35,696 nucleotides of DNA from Betaproteobacteria bacterium. Lineage in GTDB: Bacteria > Pseudomonadota > Gammaproteobacteria > Burkholderiales > SG8-39. Positions 24,656-32,122 of the stretch are shown piece by piece; the first letter of the stretch is position 1; the number at the start of each line of letters is the position of its first letter. The notes below the pieces were generated by a model. It saw nothing but the letters and a program-made list of their open reading frames with translations, did not search any database and had not been told where the DNA came from. The DNA lies in assembly GCA_007280315.1 (NCBI GenBank), contig QYQC01000086.1, positions 1 through 35,696 on the forward strand, given 5' to 3'. A program made the position numbers and the translations under genes.

Positions 24656-24685
24656 ATTCTTGCAGTTAAATATCAGATTAGTCAA
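24656..24685 (-). promoter_or_regulatory. Candidate promoter of the kinase signalling operon
   Basis: On the minus strand TTGACT (24685-24680) is followed after 18 bp by AAGAAT (24661-24656), within the only AT-rich tract upstream of the kinase. The -10 is weak, and TATTAT slightly downstream is an alternative. The predicted leader is about 240 nt, long enough for post-transcriptional control. Confidence 0.35.
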
Positions 24686-24700
24686 TTGTTTTTTGCTAAT

Positions 24701-24719
24701 TCGGGTGACATCCACCCGA
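24701..24719. promoter_or_regulatory. Operator-like palindrome just upstream of the predicted promoter
   Basis: TCGGGTG and CACCCGA form a perfect 7-bp inverted repeat separated by ACATC, centred about 25 bp upstream of the proposed -35 of the kinase operon. Position and symmetry fit a dimeric activator site; the protein is unknown. Confidence 0.4.
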
Positions 24720-24778
24720 GCCAAAAGACGCGGTCTTCCAGTAGCGTCGGAAGAAATGCGCGCGGCGGAGTACACGCG

Positions 24779-24830
24779 ACTGCGGAAAGCGCCACCCGGG
24801 AGCAGCGTGATGTTCCCGGTTTTCCGCAGT
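24779..24830. repeat. Long imperfect stem-loop in the kinase upstream region
   Basis: ACTGCGGAAA (24779-24788) and TTTCCGCAGT (24821-24830) are perfect inverted repeats of 10 bp. An inner CCGGGA/TCCCGG pair extends the structure. No T run follows on either side, so it is not a typical terminator. It may be a REP-like element or a regulatory structure. Confidence 0.5.
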
Positions 24831-24974
24831 AATAGGCGTTAGAAATTGCGGAAACGGTCACGACCCTTTACCGCATGGCGCAACCGTTGCCATACCGGTG
24901 TCACAGGAAATCTGACCGGACTCCCGTCCGCTGCGCGCAGGAGCGAAGTGTGGCGCCTGCGTCGCCGCCCTGGA

Positions 24975-25895
24975 TCAGCTACCCAGTATCGTTCCAACGG
25001 GAATGCCTAGGTCGGCGGGCGAAACTTTCTTGCCGCTCGCCAGCTTGCCCTTGGCAACTTCGATCTGTCCACCCTGGCCGGTGATCAACATGCCGCCGGC
25101 GCTGATTGCCGTGACCTCGCCGATCTTTCCCCTGACCGCGCCGAAGGTGCGCACCGGGTTCTTTCTCGAGCCGAACAGCTGCAGCTTCTCCCCTTTGTGC
25201 GTTGTCCATGCGCCCGGCGCGGGGTCGCAGCCGCGGATCAGGTTATGAATATAATCGACGTGACTGGCCCAGTTGATCTTGGCTTCTGCCTCGCGGCACC
25301 AGCCCTCGTAGCTCGCCTCGGATTCGTCCTGCACCAGTTCCCTGTGCCGGCCAGCGACAACCAGGTCTGCTGCTTCCAGCATCGCTGCCACACCCATCGG
25401 AAACAAGCGATCGAAGTAGACCGTGCCGAGGGTGTCGTCATCGCTCAACGGTGTTCGTTTCTGCAGGATAACCGCGCCTTCGTCCAGGCCGTCGGAAGGG
25501 CGGAAAATGGTGAGGCCGGTTTCGGACTCGCCCTTGATCAGGGGCCAGTTGATCGACGATGGGCCGCGGAACCTGGGCAATAGCGATGGGTGATACTGGA
25601 TGGTGCCATGCGCCGGAATGCTGACGAACTCCTGCGGCGCGAACTGCAGCACGAACGCCATGATGCCAATGTCCGCCTTGGCCTCGGCGAGCGCCTGCGC
25701 CGCCTCGGGGGCGCGCAAGGATTTGAACTGGTAGACCCTTAGCCCCTTCTCCTCGGCCGCCGCGCGCAGCGCGTCAGGTCGTGCGCCCTCCTTCTCCGGT
25801 GCGCAGAATACCGCGGCAACCTCGTCGCCGCGCGCAAGAAATGCTTCCAGCACTGCCTTGCCAAAATCTTGCTGTCCGATGATCGCGATCTTCAT
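24975..25895 (-). CDS. Stand-alone formyltransferase/10-formyl-THF hydrolase-like protein
   Basis: The 306-residue protein belongs to the formyltransferase fold shared by methionyl-tRNA formyltransferase and the N-terminal hydrolase domain of 10-formyltetrahydrofolate dehydrogenase. It resembles the latter more: IQYHPSLLPRFRGPSSINWPLI contains the catalytic His (H102), and DGLDEGAVILQKR, FDRLFPMGV, ASYEGWCREAEAKINW and HNLIRGCDPAPGAWT follow in the same order. A C-terminal OB-like region (about 205-306) is present. AAAAGGAAG precedes ATG 25895. It is the third gene after oxc and frc. It could hydrolyse 10-formyl-THF, or move a formyl group between THF and another acceptor such as CoA; the second idea is speculation from context. 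It is unlikely to be the housekeeping initiator-tRNA enzyme, which normally sits beside def. Confidence 0.82.
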   Translation of the reverse strand: MKIAIIGQQDFGKAVLEAFLARGDEVAAVFCAPEKEGARPDALRAAAEEKGLRVYQFKSLRAPEAAQALAEAKADIGIMAFVLQFAPQEFVSIPAHGTIQYHPSLLPRFRGPSSINWPLIKGESETGLTIFRPSDGLDEGAVILQKRTPLSDDDTLGTVYFDRLFPMGVAAMLEAADLVVAGRHRELVQDESEASYEGWCREAEAKINWASHVDYIHNLIRGCDPAPGAWTTHKGEKLQLFGSRKNPVRTFGAVRGKIGEVTAISAGGMLITGQGGQIEVAKGKLASGKKVSPADLGIPVGTILGS

Positions 25896-25920
25896 ATCGT
25901 TCTTCCTTTTCAGCGAGATT

Positions 25921-25998
25921 TCAGTGAAGACTCACATATGCGCAAGCGAATGTTATGTCGGAACCAAAATCTTGCTGCCCGATGATTGCAATTCGCAT
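25921..25998 (-). pseudogene. Broken duplicate of the formyltransferase 5' end (25-codon remnant)
   Basis: ATG 25998, preceded by AAAGGACGAAACC, opens a frame reading MRIAIIGQQDFG, nearly the same as the start MKIAIIGQQDFG of the intact gene 100 bp downstream. It then departs and stops at TGA 25921. Over the first 36 nt the two copies differ at 7 sites, mostly third positions, so the duplication is old. The ribosome binding site is duplicated too. It may now act as a translated leader peptide. Confidence 0.7.
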
Positions 25999-26039
25999 GG
26001 TTTCGTCCTTTGCGGTGAACGGTTATCCTCGTACTGCGG

Positions 26040-27311
26040 CTATTTTGCCTTCTTCGGCGGTGCGCTGAAGGCGCCGGCGGTCTTGAGCGCCGCGACTCTT
26101 GCCGCGTCGTAGCCCAGCACCTCCTTCAGCACTTCGTCCGTATGCTCACCCAGCAGCGGCGAGCGCTCGATCTTCGCCGGCGACGCCGACAGCTTTATCG
26201 GCATGCCGACGTTCCACCACTTGCCGCGCTGCGGATGGTCAAGTTCGACCCACATGTCGCGGCCGCGGATATGCTCGTCGTTAGCAAGATCCTCGGTCGA
26301 CATGATCGGACCGCAGGGTACGTCGAGCGGATTCAGAATCGCCATGAACTCGCGTTTGGTGTGCTTCTCCGCGAATTTATTGATCAGGGTCCACATCAGC
26401 TGCTGATTCTTGCGCCGCTCGGCGATGCCGGCAAAGTGCGGGTCGGCCGCGAGATCGGGCATGCCGATGTCCGGACCGATGCGCTTGGCGAGCGCACCCC
26501 AAACCGCCTCCTGCACCACCACATAGCGCCAGTCGTGGGCGCCGGGCGGCTGGCAGTGGATCGCATTGCCGAGCGGGCCGCCGCCGGAGTCGTTGCCGGC
26601 GCGCGGCACTTCCCCCATGCCCTTGTAGGTGGGAACGGAATACTCGGTCAGCTCACCGCGCGTCAGTCGCTGATGGTCGCGGAACTTGACCCGGCACAGG
26701 TTCATCACACCGTCCATCATCGCCACCTCGACGTACTGCCCCTCGCCGGTACGGTTCGCCTGGTGCAGAGCCGCGAGCAATCCAATCGCCAGGTGCAGCC
26801 CGGTACCGGTGTCGCCGATCTGCGCACCGGTGACGAATGGGGGGCCATCGGGAATGCCGGTGGTGCTCATCGCCCCGCCCATCGCCTGCGCCACGTTTTC
26901 GTAAGCCTTGAATTCCGCGTAGGGCCCGCTGGAGCCGAAGCCCTTGATCGAACCCATCACGATACGCGGATTGATTTGGTGGATTTTCTCCCAGGTGAAA
27001 CCGAAGCGGTCAAGTACCCCCGGCCCGAAGTTCTCCATGATGATGTCGCATTTTTTCAGCAGATCGACGAACACCTCCTTGCCTTCGGCGGACTTCATGT
27101 TCACCGTGATCGAACGCTTGTTGCAGTTGAGCATGGTGAAATACAGGCTGTCGGCATTGGGCACGTCGCGCAGCTGGCCGCGGGTGGCATCACCCTGCGG
27201 GTTCTCGAACTTGATCACATCCGCCCCCATCCACGCCAGCAATTGCGAGCAGGTGGGACCTGCCTGCACATGCGTCATGTCGAGTATGCGAACTCCCTTG
27301 AGTGCTTCCAT
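26040..27311 (-). CDS. frc: Formyl-CoA:oxalate CoA-transferase (class III CoA-transferase)
   Basis: The 423-residue protein matches the length and motifs of Oxalobacter Frc. Seen are ILDMTHVQAGPTCSQLLAWMGADVIKFE (Q16), ADSLYFTMLNCNKRSITVNMK, ENFGPGVLDRFGFTWE, GAQIGDTGTG with D167 as the aspartate that forms acyl and CoA intermediates, a glycine loop GNDSGGGPLG, and the ending RSPLLGEHTDEVLKEVLGYD. The enzyme moves CoA from formyl-CoA to oxalate, giving oxalyl-CoA and free formate. GGGAGA lies before ATG 27311. It follows oxc after 65 nt, in the order decarboxylase then transferase. The glycine loop differs from the Oxalobacter GGGGQ, so related acceptors are possible. Confidence 0.93.
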   Translation of the reverse strand: MEALKGVRILDMTHVQAGPTCSQLLAWMGADVIKFENPQGDATRGQLRDVPNADSLYFTMLNCNKRSITVNMKSAEGKEVFVDLLKKCDIIMENFGPGVLDRFGFTWEKIHQINPRIVMGSIKGFGSSGPYAEFKAYENVAQAMGGAMSTTGIPDGPPFVTGAQIGDTGTGLHLAIGLLAALHQANRTGEGQYVEVAMMDGVMNLCRVKFRDHQRLTRGELTEYSVPTYKGMGEVPRAGNDSGGGPLGNAIHCQPPGAHDWRYVVVQEAVWGALAKRIGPDIGMPDLAADPHFAGIAERRKNQQLMWTLINKFAEKHTKREFMAILNPLDVPCGPIMSTEDLANDEHIRGRDMWVELDHPQRGKWWNVGMPIKLSASPAKIERSPLLGEHTDEVLKEVLGYDAARVAALKTAGAFSAPPKKAK

Positions 27312-27334
27312 GTTGCCGATCTCCCAAAATTTTT

Positions 27335-27371
27335 GCGGCAGACGAAAGGCTGCTTGCCCCCGACCTGCCGC
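27335..27371 (-). other. Intercistronic stem-loop between oxc and frc
   Basis: GCGGCAG (27335-27341) and CTGCCGC (27365-27371) form a perfect 7-bp stem with a 23-nt loop, right after the oxc stop. On the minus strand AAAAATTTT follows. It may stabilise the oxc mRNA or partly attenuate frc. Confidence 0.4.
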
Positions 27372-27376
27372 GCTGG

Positions 27377-29116
27377 TTACTTTTTCTTTGCGCTTTGCGG
27401 ATTCAGGCTCGTTATGCGACCGCTTTCGGTGCCGGCAGTTTCATCAATGACGGCGTTGACGAGCGTGGGTTTTCGCGAACGAATGGCCTGTTCCACGGCG
27501 TTTCGCAACTCGAGCGGTGTCGTGGCGTGCACGCCCACGCCGCCGAAAGCTTCCATCAACTTGTCATAGCGGGCACCCTTGACGAACACAGTGGGTGCAA
27601 CGTCTGAGCCCCCAGTCGGATTGACGTCGGTGCCGCCGTAGACGCCGTTATTGTTAAGGATGACCACGCACACCGGCAGATTGTAACGGCACAGCGTTTC
27701 GACTTCCATGCCGGAAAAGCCGAAGGCGCTGTCGCCCTCGATCGCGATCACCGGCTGGCGGCTGACCACGGCCGCCGCGACCGCAAAGCCCATGCCGATG
27801 CCCATGATGCCCCAGGTTCCGACGTCCAGGCGTTTGCGCGGCAGGTACATGTCGACGATGCTGCGGGTGAAATCCAGCGCGTTGGCGCCCTCGTTGACCA
27901 GGATCGCGTCCGGGTTGGCCTTGATGATGTCGCGCACTACGTTCAGCGCGCTGTGAAAATTCATCGGCGTCGGATTGCGCGCCAGGGTCTCGGCCATTTT
28001 GGCGAGATTCTTGTTCTTGCGCTCGGCGATCGCTGCGGTCCACTCAGCCGGCGGCTTGGCCCAGTTGGAGCTAATGCCGGCAAGCAACGCCGACACGCAG
28101 GAACCGATGTCGCCTACCAGCGGCGCATCGATGCGCACATTGCTGTCCATCTCGGTGGCAGCAATGTCGATCTGGATGAACTTCTGCCGGCCCCAGGTCT
28201 TATGCTCTTTGCCGCCCCAGGTCTTCCCCTTGCCGTGGGACAGCAGCCAGTTCAGGCGCGCGCCGATCAGCATCACCACATCGGCGCCGGGCAGCACATA
28301 GGAGCGCGCGGCGGCGGCAGACTGTTCGTGCGTATCGGGCAGCAGGCCCTTGGCCATGGACATGGGCAGATAAGGGATGCCGGTGCGCTCGATGAGGGTG
28401 CGGATGTCTGCGTCCGCCTGAGCGTACGCGGCCCCTTTACCCAACACAATGAGCGGACGCTTGGCGCTCTTGAGCAATTCCAGCGCACGCTGAACCGCGT
28501 CCTCGGCCGGGATCTGGCGCGGCGCAGGATCGACTACTTTGATCAGCGATTTCCTGCCGGCTTCCGCCTCCATGGTCTGCGCAAACAATTTGGCCGGCAG
28601 GTCAAGATACACCCCGCCCGGGCGGCCGGATACGGCGGCTCGTATGGCGCGCGCGATACCGACGCCGATGTCTTCGGCGTGCAGTACGCGGAACGCGGCC
28701 TTACACAGTGGCTTGGCAATGGCCAACTGGTCCATCTCCTCGTAGTCGCCCTGCTGCAGGTCGACGATCTCGCGCTCGCTGGAGCCGCTGACGAGGATCA
28801 TGGGAAAGCAATTGGTGGTGGCGTTCGACAGCGCGGTGAGGCCGTTGAGGAATCCGGGGGCGGATACCGTCAGGCAGATGCCGGGCTTTTGCGTCATGAA
28901 GCCGGCGATGGCGGCGGCGTTACCGGCGTTCTGCTCATGGCGGAACGAAATCACGCGCATGCCTTCGGCTTGTGCCTTGCGCGCAAAGTCGGTGATCGGG
29001 ATCCCTGGCAGACCGAAAATAGTATCGATGCCGTTTAGCTTGAGCGCATCGATGACCAGGTGAAAGCCGTCAGTCACATCCTGTGATTGAGCGACTTGCG
29101 CTTCAACGGTTCCCAT
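27377..29116 (-). CDS. oxc: Oxalyl-CoA decarboxylase (ThDP-dependent)
   Basis: The 579-residue cytosolic protein is close in length to Oxalobacter OXC (568). Visible features in order: GIDTIFGLPGIPITDFA, FRHEQNAGNAAAIAGF with the cofactor-activating Glu61, SAPGFLNGLTALSNATTNCFPMI, a central nucleotide-binding-fold region (about 200-370), and the ThDP/Mg motif GDSAFGFSGMEVETLCRYNLPVCVVILNNNGVYGG. It removes CO2 from oxalyl-CoA to give formyl-CoA, the energy-conserving step of oxalate degradation. AGGAGAACAGC lies just before ATG 29116. It leads an operon with frc and a formyltransferase gene and is divergent from a Crp/Fnr-type regulator, with a matching palindrome in its promoter. Confidence 0.95.
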   Translation of the reverse strand: MGTVEAQVAQSQDVTDGFHLVIDALKLNGIDTIFGLPGIPITDFARKAQAEGMRVISFRHEQNAGNAAAIAGFMTQKPGICLTVSAPGFLNGLTALSNATTNCFPMILVSGSSEREIVDLQQGDYEEMDQLAIAKPLCKAAFRVLHAEDIGVGIARAIRAAVSGRPGGVYLDLPAKLFAQTMEAEAGRKSLIKVVDPAPRQIPAEDAVQRALELLKSAKRPLIVLGKGAAYAQADADIRTLIERTGIPYLPMSMAKGLLPDTHEQSAAAARSYVLPGADVVMLIGARLNWLLSHGKGKTWGGKEHKTWGRQKFIQIDIAATEMDSNVRIDAPLVGDIGSCVSALLAGISSNWAKPPAEWTAAIAERKNKNLAKMAETLARNPTPMNFHSALNVVRDIIKANPDAILVNEGANALDFTRSIVDMYLPRKRLDVGTWGIMGIGMGFAVAAAVVSRQPVIAIEGDSAFGFSGMEVETLCRYNLPVCVVILNNNGVYGGTDVNPTGGSDVAPTVFVKGARYDKLMEAFGGVGVHATTPLELRNAVEQAIRSRKPTLVNAVIDETAGTESGRITSLNPQSAKKK

Positions 29117-29216
29117 GCTGTTCTCCTGGATGTTGGCGTGGCCACGGCACTCGCTCGCCGCCGCGCCGGATTAAAAATATCGGCGCCGCTGGATACGCCG
29201 GCACCTGGCAACGTCT

Positions 29217-29222
29217 ATACTA
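29217..29222 (-). promoter_or_regulatory. Predicted -10 element of the oxc operon
   Basis: TAGTAT on the minus strand begins 31 nt past the centre of the palindrome at 29246-29259, and no good -35 is present. That spacing places an activator at about -42, the class II arrangement. The leader to the oxc ATG would be about 95 nt. Confidence 0.5.
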
Positions 29223-29245
29223 AGAAATCCGTGCGCCTGTGCACC

Positions 29246-29259
29246 TTGACTGAGGTCAA
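29246..29259. promoter_or_regulatory. Fnr/Crp-type operator TTGAC-N4-GTCAA (oxc-regulator intergenic region)
   Basis: TTGACTGAGGTCAA is a perfect 5-4-5 palindrome of the Fnr-box class (TTGAT-N4-ATCAA). It lies 46 bp before the divergent regulator gene. On the plus strand its TTGACT could also act as a -35 for that gene, which would allow autoregulation. Confidence 0.7.
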
Positions 29260-29304
29260 TGATTTCATTTTTAGTTCGCGCCGGAATCCCCTTCGGATGA
29301 CTCA

Positions 29305-29910
29305 ATGCCGCCCATCGCTACCCATTCGCAACGCAACACGATCCGCCTGCAATTGAGGCAATGTCTGGTGCTGAAGGACCTTCAGCCGCACGCCTGGGTG
29401 GAACTCGAATCGCTGCTGGAAATTGCCGACTTCGGCAAGAGCGATCAGCTGGTGAATCAAGGCCACGGCGCGATGGAGCAGTTTTTCATTCTTGAGGGCA
29501 TCCTCAAGCGCGTGGTCAGCGACCCGAAAGGCAAGGAAATGATCCTGCGCTTTGCCGCGGAATCCGACATGGATACGTCTTACGCCGCCTGGCGCCTGCG
29601 TACGCCGATGCCCTACAGCATTGTCGCCGTGACCAAGGTGCGCGTGGCCAAACTGTCGATGCTGCAATGGGTCGGATTTCTCGATCGTCACGCGGATGTA
29701 AAGGCGCTGTTCGAATATGAGGTTATGAGCCTCATGTCCGAAGTCATGGCGCACACCATCACCCTGCATCTGCTCGACGCGCCCGGGCGCCTGTCGCGCT
29801 TCAAACGCAAGCATGCGGAGCTGCTCGCGCGCATACCGAAAAAAGAGCTGGCATCCTATCTCAACCTCACGCCGGAAACGCTTTCCCGCCTCAAACAGAA
29901 AAAACGGTGA
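29305..29910 (+). CDS. Crp/Fnr-family transcriptional regulator, likely of oxalate genes
   Basis: The 201-residue protein has an N-terminal cNMP-like beta-roll (about 25-130; LVNQGHGAMEQFFILEGILKRVV) and a long dimerisation helix (about 130-150). A C-terminal winged-helix end follows, with KKELASYLNLTPETLSRLKQ as its HTH. The recognition helix keeps the E-x-x-S-R pattern that reads TTGA half-sites in Fnr. The N-terminal cysteine cluster of Fnr is absent (one Cys only), so no [4Fe-4S] oxygen sensing is expected; the cAMP Arg/Glu cassette is also not evident. Its signal is therefore unknown, perhaps an oxalate-pathway metabolite. It is divergent from oxc and convergent with tctA. The protein stops soon after the recognition helix, somewhat short for the family. 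ATG 29305 has only a weak ribosome binding site. Confidence 0.88.
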   Translation: MPPIATHSQRNTIRLQLRQCLVLKDLQPHAWVELESLLEIADFGKSDQLVNQGHGAMEQFFILEGILKRVVSDPKGKEMILRFAAESDMDTSYAAWRLRTPMPYSIVAVTKVRVAKLSMLQWVGFLDRHADVKALFEYEVMSLMSEVMAHTITLHLLDAPGRLSRFKRKHAELLARIPKKELASYLNLTPETLSRLKQKKR

Positions 29911-29951
29911 TCGGCGCGGGGCGAGTACAAATTCGTTGCCGCTTATCCGTC

Positions 29952-31451
29952 TCAGGCCAAGGACTTCCTGACCGCCGTCCATAGCGCCGATAGCAGCGGC
30001 CACAGCAGCAGCGCCAGAGCCAAGCCGGTGATCGAACCAACCAGTGGGTTGGCGAACAGGATGCGCATGTCACCCTGCGACATCAGCATCGACTGGCGGA
30101 ACGAATCCTCGGCCCGATCGCCCAGCACCAGCGCCAGCACCAGCGGCGCCAGCGGGTAGTCGAGTTTCTTGAACACGTAGCCGATGAAGCCGAATATCAC
30201 CATGAGCCAGACATCGAACATGGAATTGTGCACGGTAAAGGCGCCGATGGCGCAGATCACCAGAATAACCGGCGCGATGATCGAGAACGGAATGCGCAAT
30301 ATCGCCGCAAACAGCGGCACACAGGTCAGCACCACGATCAGCCCGGCGATGTTCCCCAGATACATGCTGGCGATCAACCCCCAGACGAAGTCCTTTTGCT
30401 CGACGAACAACAGCGGCCCCGGTTGCAATCCCCAGATGAGCAACCCGCCCAGCAGCACCGCGGCGGTGGGCGAGCCGGGAATGCCCAGCGTAAGCATCGG
30501 TAGCAGCGCCGAAGTTCCGGCTGCATGCGCCGCGGTTTCCGGTGCGACCACGCCCTCTACTTCTCCGGTGCCGAACCTGTCTCCCGTGGCGGAAAATCGC
30601 TTGGCCACGCCGTAACTCATGAACGAAGCCGGCGTGGCGCCGCCGGGCACGATACCCATGAAACAACCCACCGCGGCGGAGCGTATCGACGTCGCCCAGT
30701 AGCGCGGCAGTTCCTTCCACGTCTCCAATACGACTTTCGCGTTCATTTTCGCCTGGACGCCCTTGAATGCCAGGCCTTCCTCCATGGTTTGCAGGATTTC
30801 GCCGATGCCGAACAGACCGATCACTGCAATCAGGAAATCGAAACCCTTGAGCAGTTCGGTGTGGCCGAAGGTGAGGCGCAACGTGCCGGTGACCGTATCC
30901 AGGCCGACTGCAGCCAGCGCGAAACCGGCCATCATCGAGGCCACGGTCTTGAACGCGGCGCCCTTGCTCATGCCGACAAATGCGCAGAAGGTGAGCAGAT
31001 ACACCGAAAAGAATTCCGGCGGCCCGAACTCCAGCGCGAAGCTCGCCACCACCGGCGACAGGAAGGTGATCATCACCACCGCGATCAGCGCGCCGATGAA
31101 GGAGGACGTGAACGCGGCGGTGAGCGCGCTGCCGGCGCGCCCCTTTTGCGCCAGCGGATAACCGTCGAATGTGGTCGCCACCGACCAGGGCTCGCCCGGT
31201 ATGTTGAACAGGATCGAGGTAATCGCGCCGCCGAACAACGCGCCCCAGTAGATGCAGGACAGCATGATGATGCCCGAGGTCGGCGGCATGGTGAAGGTCA
31301 GCGGCAGCAGGATGGCGACGCCGTTGGCACCGCCGAGCCCGGGCAGCACCCCGATCACCACGCCCAGCACGACGCCGATGAACATCAGCATCAGATTGTA
31401 GGCCGATAGCGCGACCGAGAAACCGTGCATCAGCGAACTGATTTCCGCCAC
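29952..31451 (-). CDS. tctA: Tripartite tricarboxylate transporter, large membrane subunit TctA
   Basis: The 499-residue protein has about 11-12 hydrophobic segments. It carries the two TctA glycine/proline signatures: VIGVLPGLGGANGVAILLPL near the N-terminus and FMGIVPGGATPASFMSYGVAKRFS in the second half, followed by ALLPMLTLGIPGSPTAAVLLGG. These sites form the translocation path for carboxylates in a secondary, ion-driven importer. Translation starts at GTG 31451, supported by GAGGGAGCAAAGA directly upstream. It is last in the tctC-tctB-tctA order. The nearby oxc-frc operon suggests oxalate or a related dicarboxylate as substrate; family members carry citrate, tartrate, adipate, terephthalate and others, so this is open. 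Confidence 0.94.
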   Translation of the reverse strand: MAEISSLMHGFSVALSAYNLMLMFIGVVLGVVIGVLPGLGGANGVAILLPLTFTMPPTSGIIMLSCIYWGALFGGAITSILFNIPGEPWSVATTFDGYPLAQKGRAGSALTAAFTSSFIGALIAVVMITFLSPVVASFALEFGPPEFFSVYLLTFCAFVGMSKGAAFKTVASMMAGFALAAVGLDTVTGTLRLTFGHTELLKGFDFLIAVIGLFGIGEILQTMEEGLAFKGVQAKMNAKVVLETWKELPRYWATSIRSAAVGCFMGIVPGGATPASFMSYGVAKRFSATGDRFGTGEVEGVVAPETAAHAAGTSALLPMLTLGIPGSPTAAVLLGGLLIWGLQPGPLLFVEQKDFVWGLIASMYLGNIAGLIVVLTCVPLFAAILRIPFSIIAPVILVICAIGAFTVHNSMFDVWLMVIFGFIGYVFKKLDYPLAPLVLALVLGDRAEDSFRQSMLMSQGDMRILFANPLVGSITGLALALLLWPLLSALWTAVRKSLA

Positions 31452-31536
31452 TCTTTGCTCCCTCAGTTATTTACGGGCATCGCCGAAAGCCGGACCGCGC
31501 AACGAAGCGGAACTACCTGGATTCACGGCCATTTCC

Positions 31537-32046
31537 TCAATTCAGGCCGATCAGGGCTTCAATCGGACCTTTGGGCAGCGGCACATGGAACCAGATCTCG
31601 AACATCAAAAAAAATGCCACGCTTACGCCGCAGCCGACCAGCACCGACCTGAGCCAGCCGTATTTGCCGAGCCACATCATGAACACGGCGATGAACAGGG
31701 TCGATGCCGCGTAGATGCCGAGAAACTGGATCACCAGCACGTAAAACAAGGTGGGGATGGCCACGCTCAACACCAGCTTGAGTTGTTCCGCGGAAACGAA
31801 CGATTCGCCTTCCGCGGCTTTTACGCGCAAGGCGAGGACGACGTTGATCAGGCTGGCGAAGCAGATAATCAGACCGACATAGAACGGAAAATAACCCGAC
31901 TGGGGTCCGTCCTCGGCCCATTTCGCGCCGAGGCGGTGGCTGTCCCATGCGACCAGCAGACCAAAGGCGAAAAAAATCAGCGCCACCAACACGTCCATGG
32001 TTTTCAAAGACACAACCGAGCGGCTGCCGCCGTTCCCGTCGGACAT
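31537..32046 (-). CDS. tctB: Tripartite tricarboxylate transporter, small membrane subunit TctB
   Basis: The 169-residue protein has four hydrophobic segments, at about 20-35, 55-70, 95-125 and 130-150. It keeps the weak TctB pattern, including the loop GPQSGYFPFYVGLIICFASL, and ends close to the membrane (HVPLPKGPIEALIGLN). ATG 32046 is chosen for GGAG upstream and because the longer in-frame start at 32118 would run through an intercistronic hairpin. It lies between tctC and tctA, with 85 nt before tctA. TctB is needed for transport in the family, but its exact role is unclear. Confidence 0.92.
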   Translation of the reverse strand: MSDGNGGSRSVVSLKTMDVLVALIFFAFGLLVAWDSHRLGAKWAEDGPQSGYFPFYVGLIICFASLINVVLALRVKAAEGESFVSAEQLKLVLSVAIPTLFYVLVIQFLGIYAASTLFIAVFMMWLGKYGWLRSVLVGCGVSVAFFLMFEIWFHVPLPKGPIEALIGLN

Positions 32047-32084
32047 TGTTACGCTCCTGCCATAGAAGTTTCGGAATGCCGCTG

Positions 32085-32116
32085 GCGCGGAGCCCGTCAA
32101 TATTCGGGATCCGCGC
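32085..32116 (-). other. Intercistronic stem-loop between tctC and tctB
   Basis: GCGCGGA-g-CCCG (32085-32096) pairs with CGGG-a-TCCGCGC (32105-32116): 11 bp with one mismatch and an 8-nt loop, starting 7 nt after the tctC stop. No T run follows. Such hairpins often protect the upstream mRNA and give excess binding protein over the membrane subunits. Confidence 0.6.
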
Positions 32117-32122
32117 AACGAA

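Larger units (their letters stand above)
24406..24974. other. 569-bp intergenic region upstream of the kinase operon
   Basis: No convincing gene is seen; a short plus-strand frame at 24497-24832 lacks a plausible product. The AT-rich centre (about 24625-24700) holds the likely operon promoter, next to a palindrome at 24701-24719. A longer stem-loop lies at 24779-24830, and a smaller imperfect palindrome (ATGGC-N9-GCCAT) near 24875-24893. TGCGGAAA occurs at 24781 and again near 24847. There is no obvious terminator for the formyltransferase gene that ends at 24975. Confidence 0.6.

Noticed and set aside
24497..24832. 111-codon plus-strand frame in the kinase upstream region
   Set aside because: It runs through the AT-rich promoter region and a stem-loop, lacks a good ribosome binding site and has no family features.
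26142..27569. 475-codon open frame on the plus strand
   Set aside because: Antisense to frc and the end of oxc; no recognisable product.
29305..29910. Oxygen-sensing Fnr
   Set aside because: Only one cysteine is present in the N-terminal part, so an iron-sulfur cluster of the Fnr type cannot be held.
29302..30003. 233-codon minus-strand frame opposite the Crp/Fnr-type regulator
   Set aside because: The plus-strand protein has a clear beta-roll and HTH and an operator upstream, so the antisense frame is a shadow.
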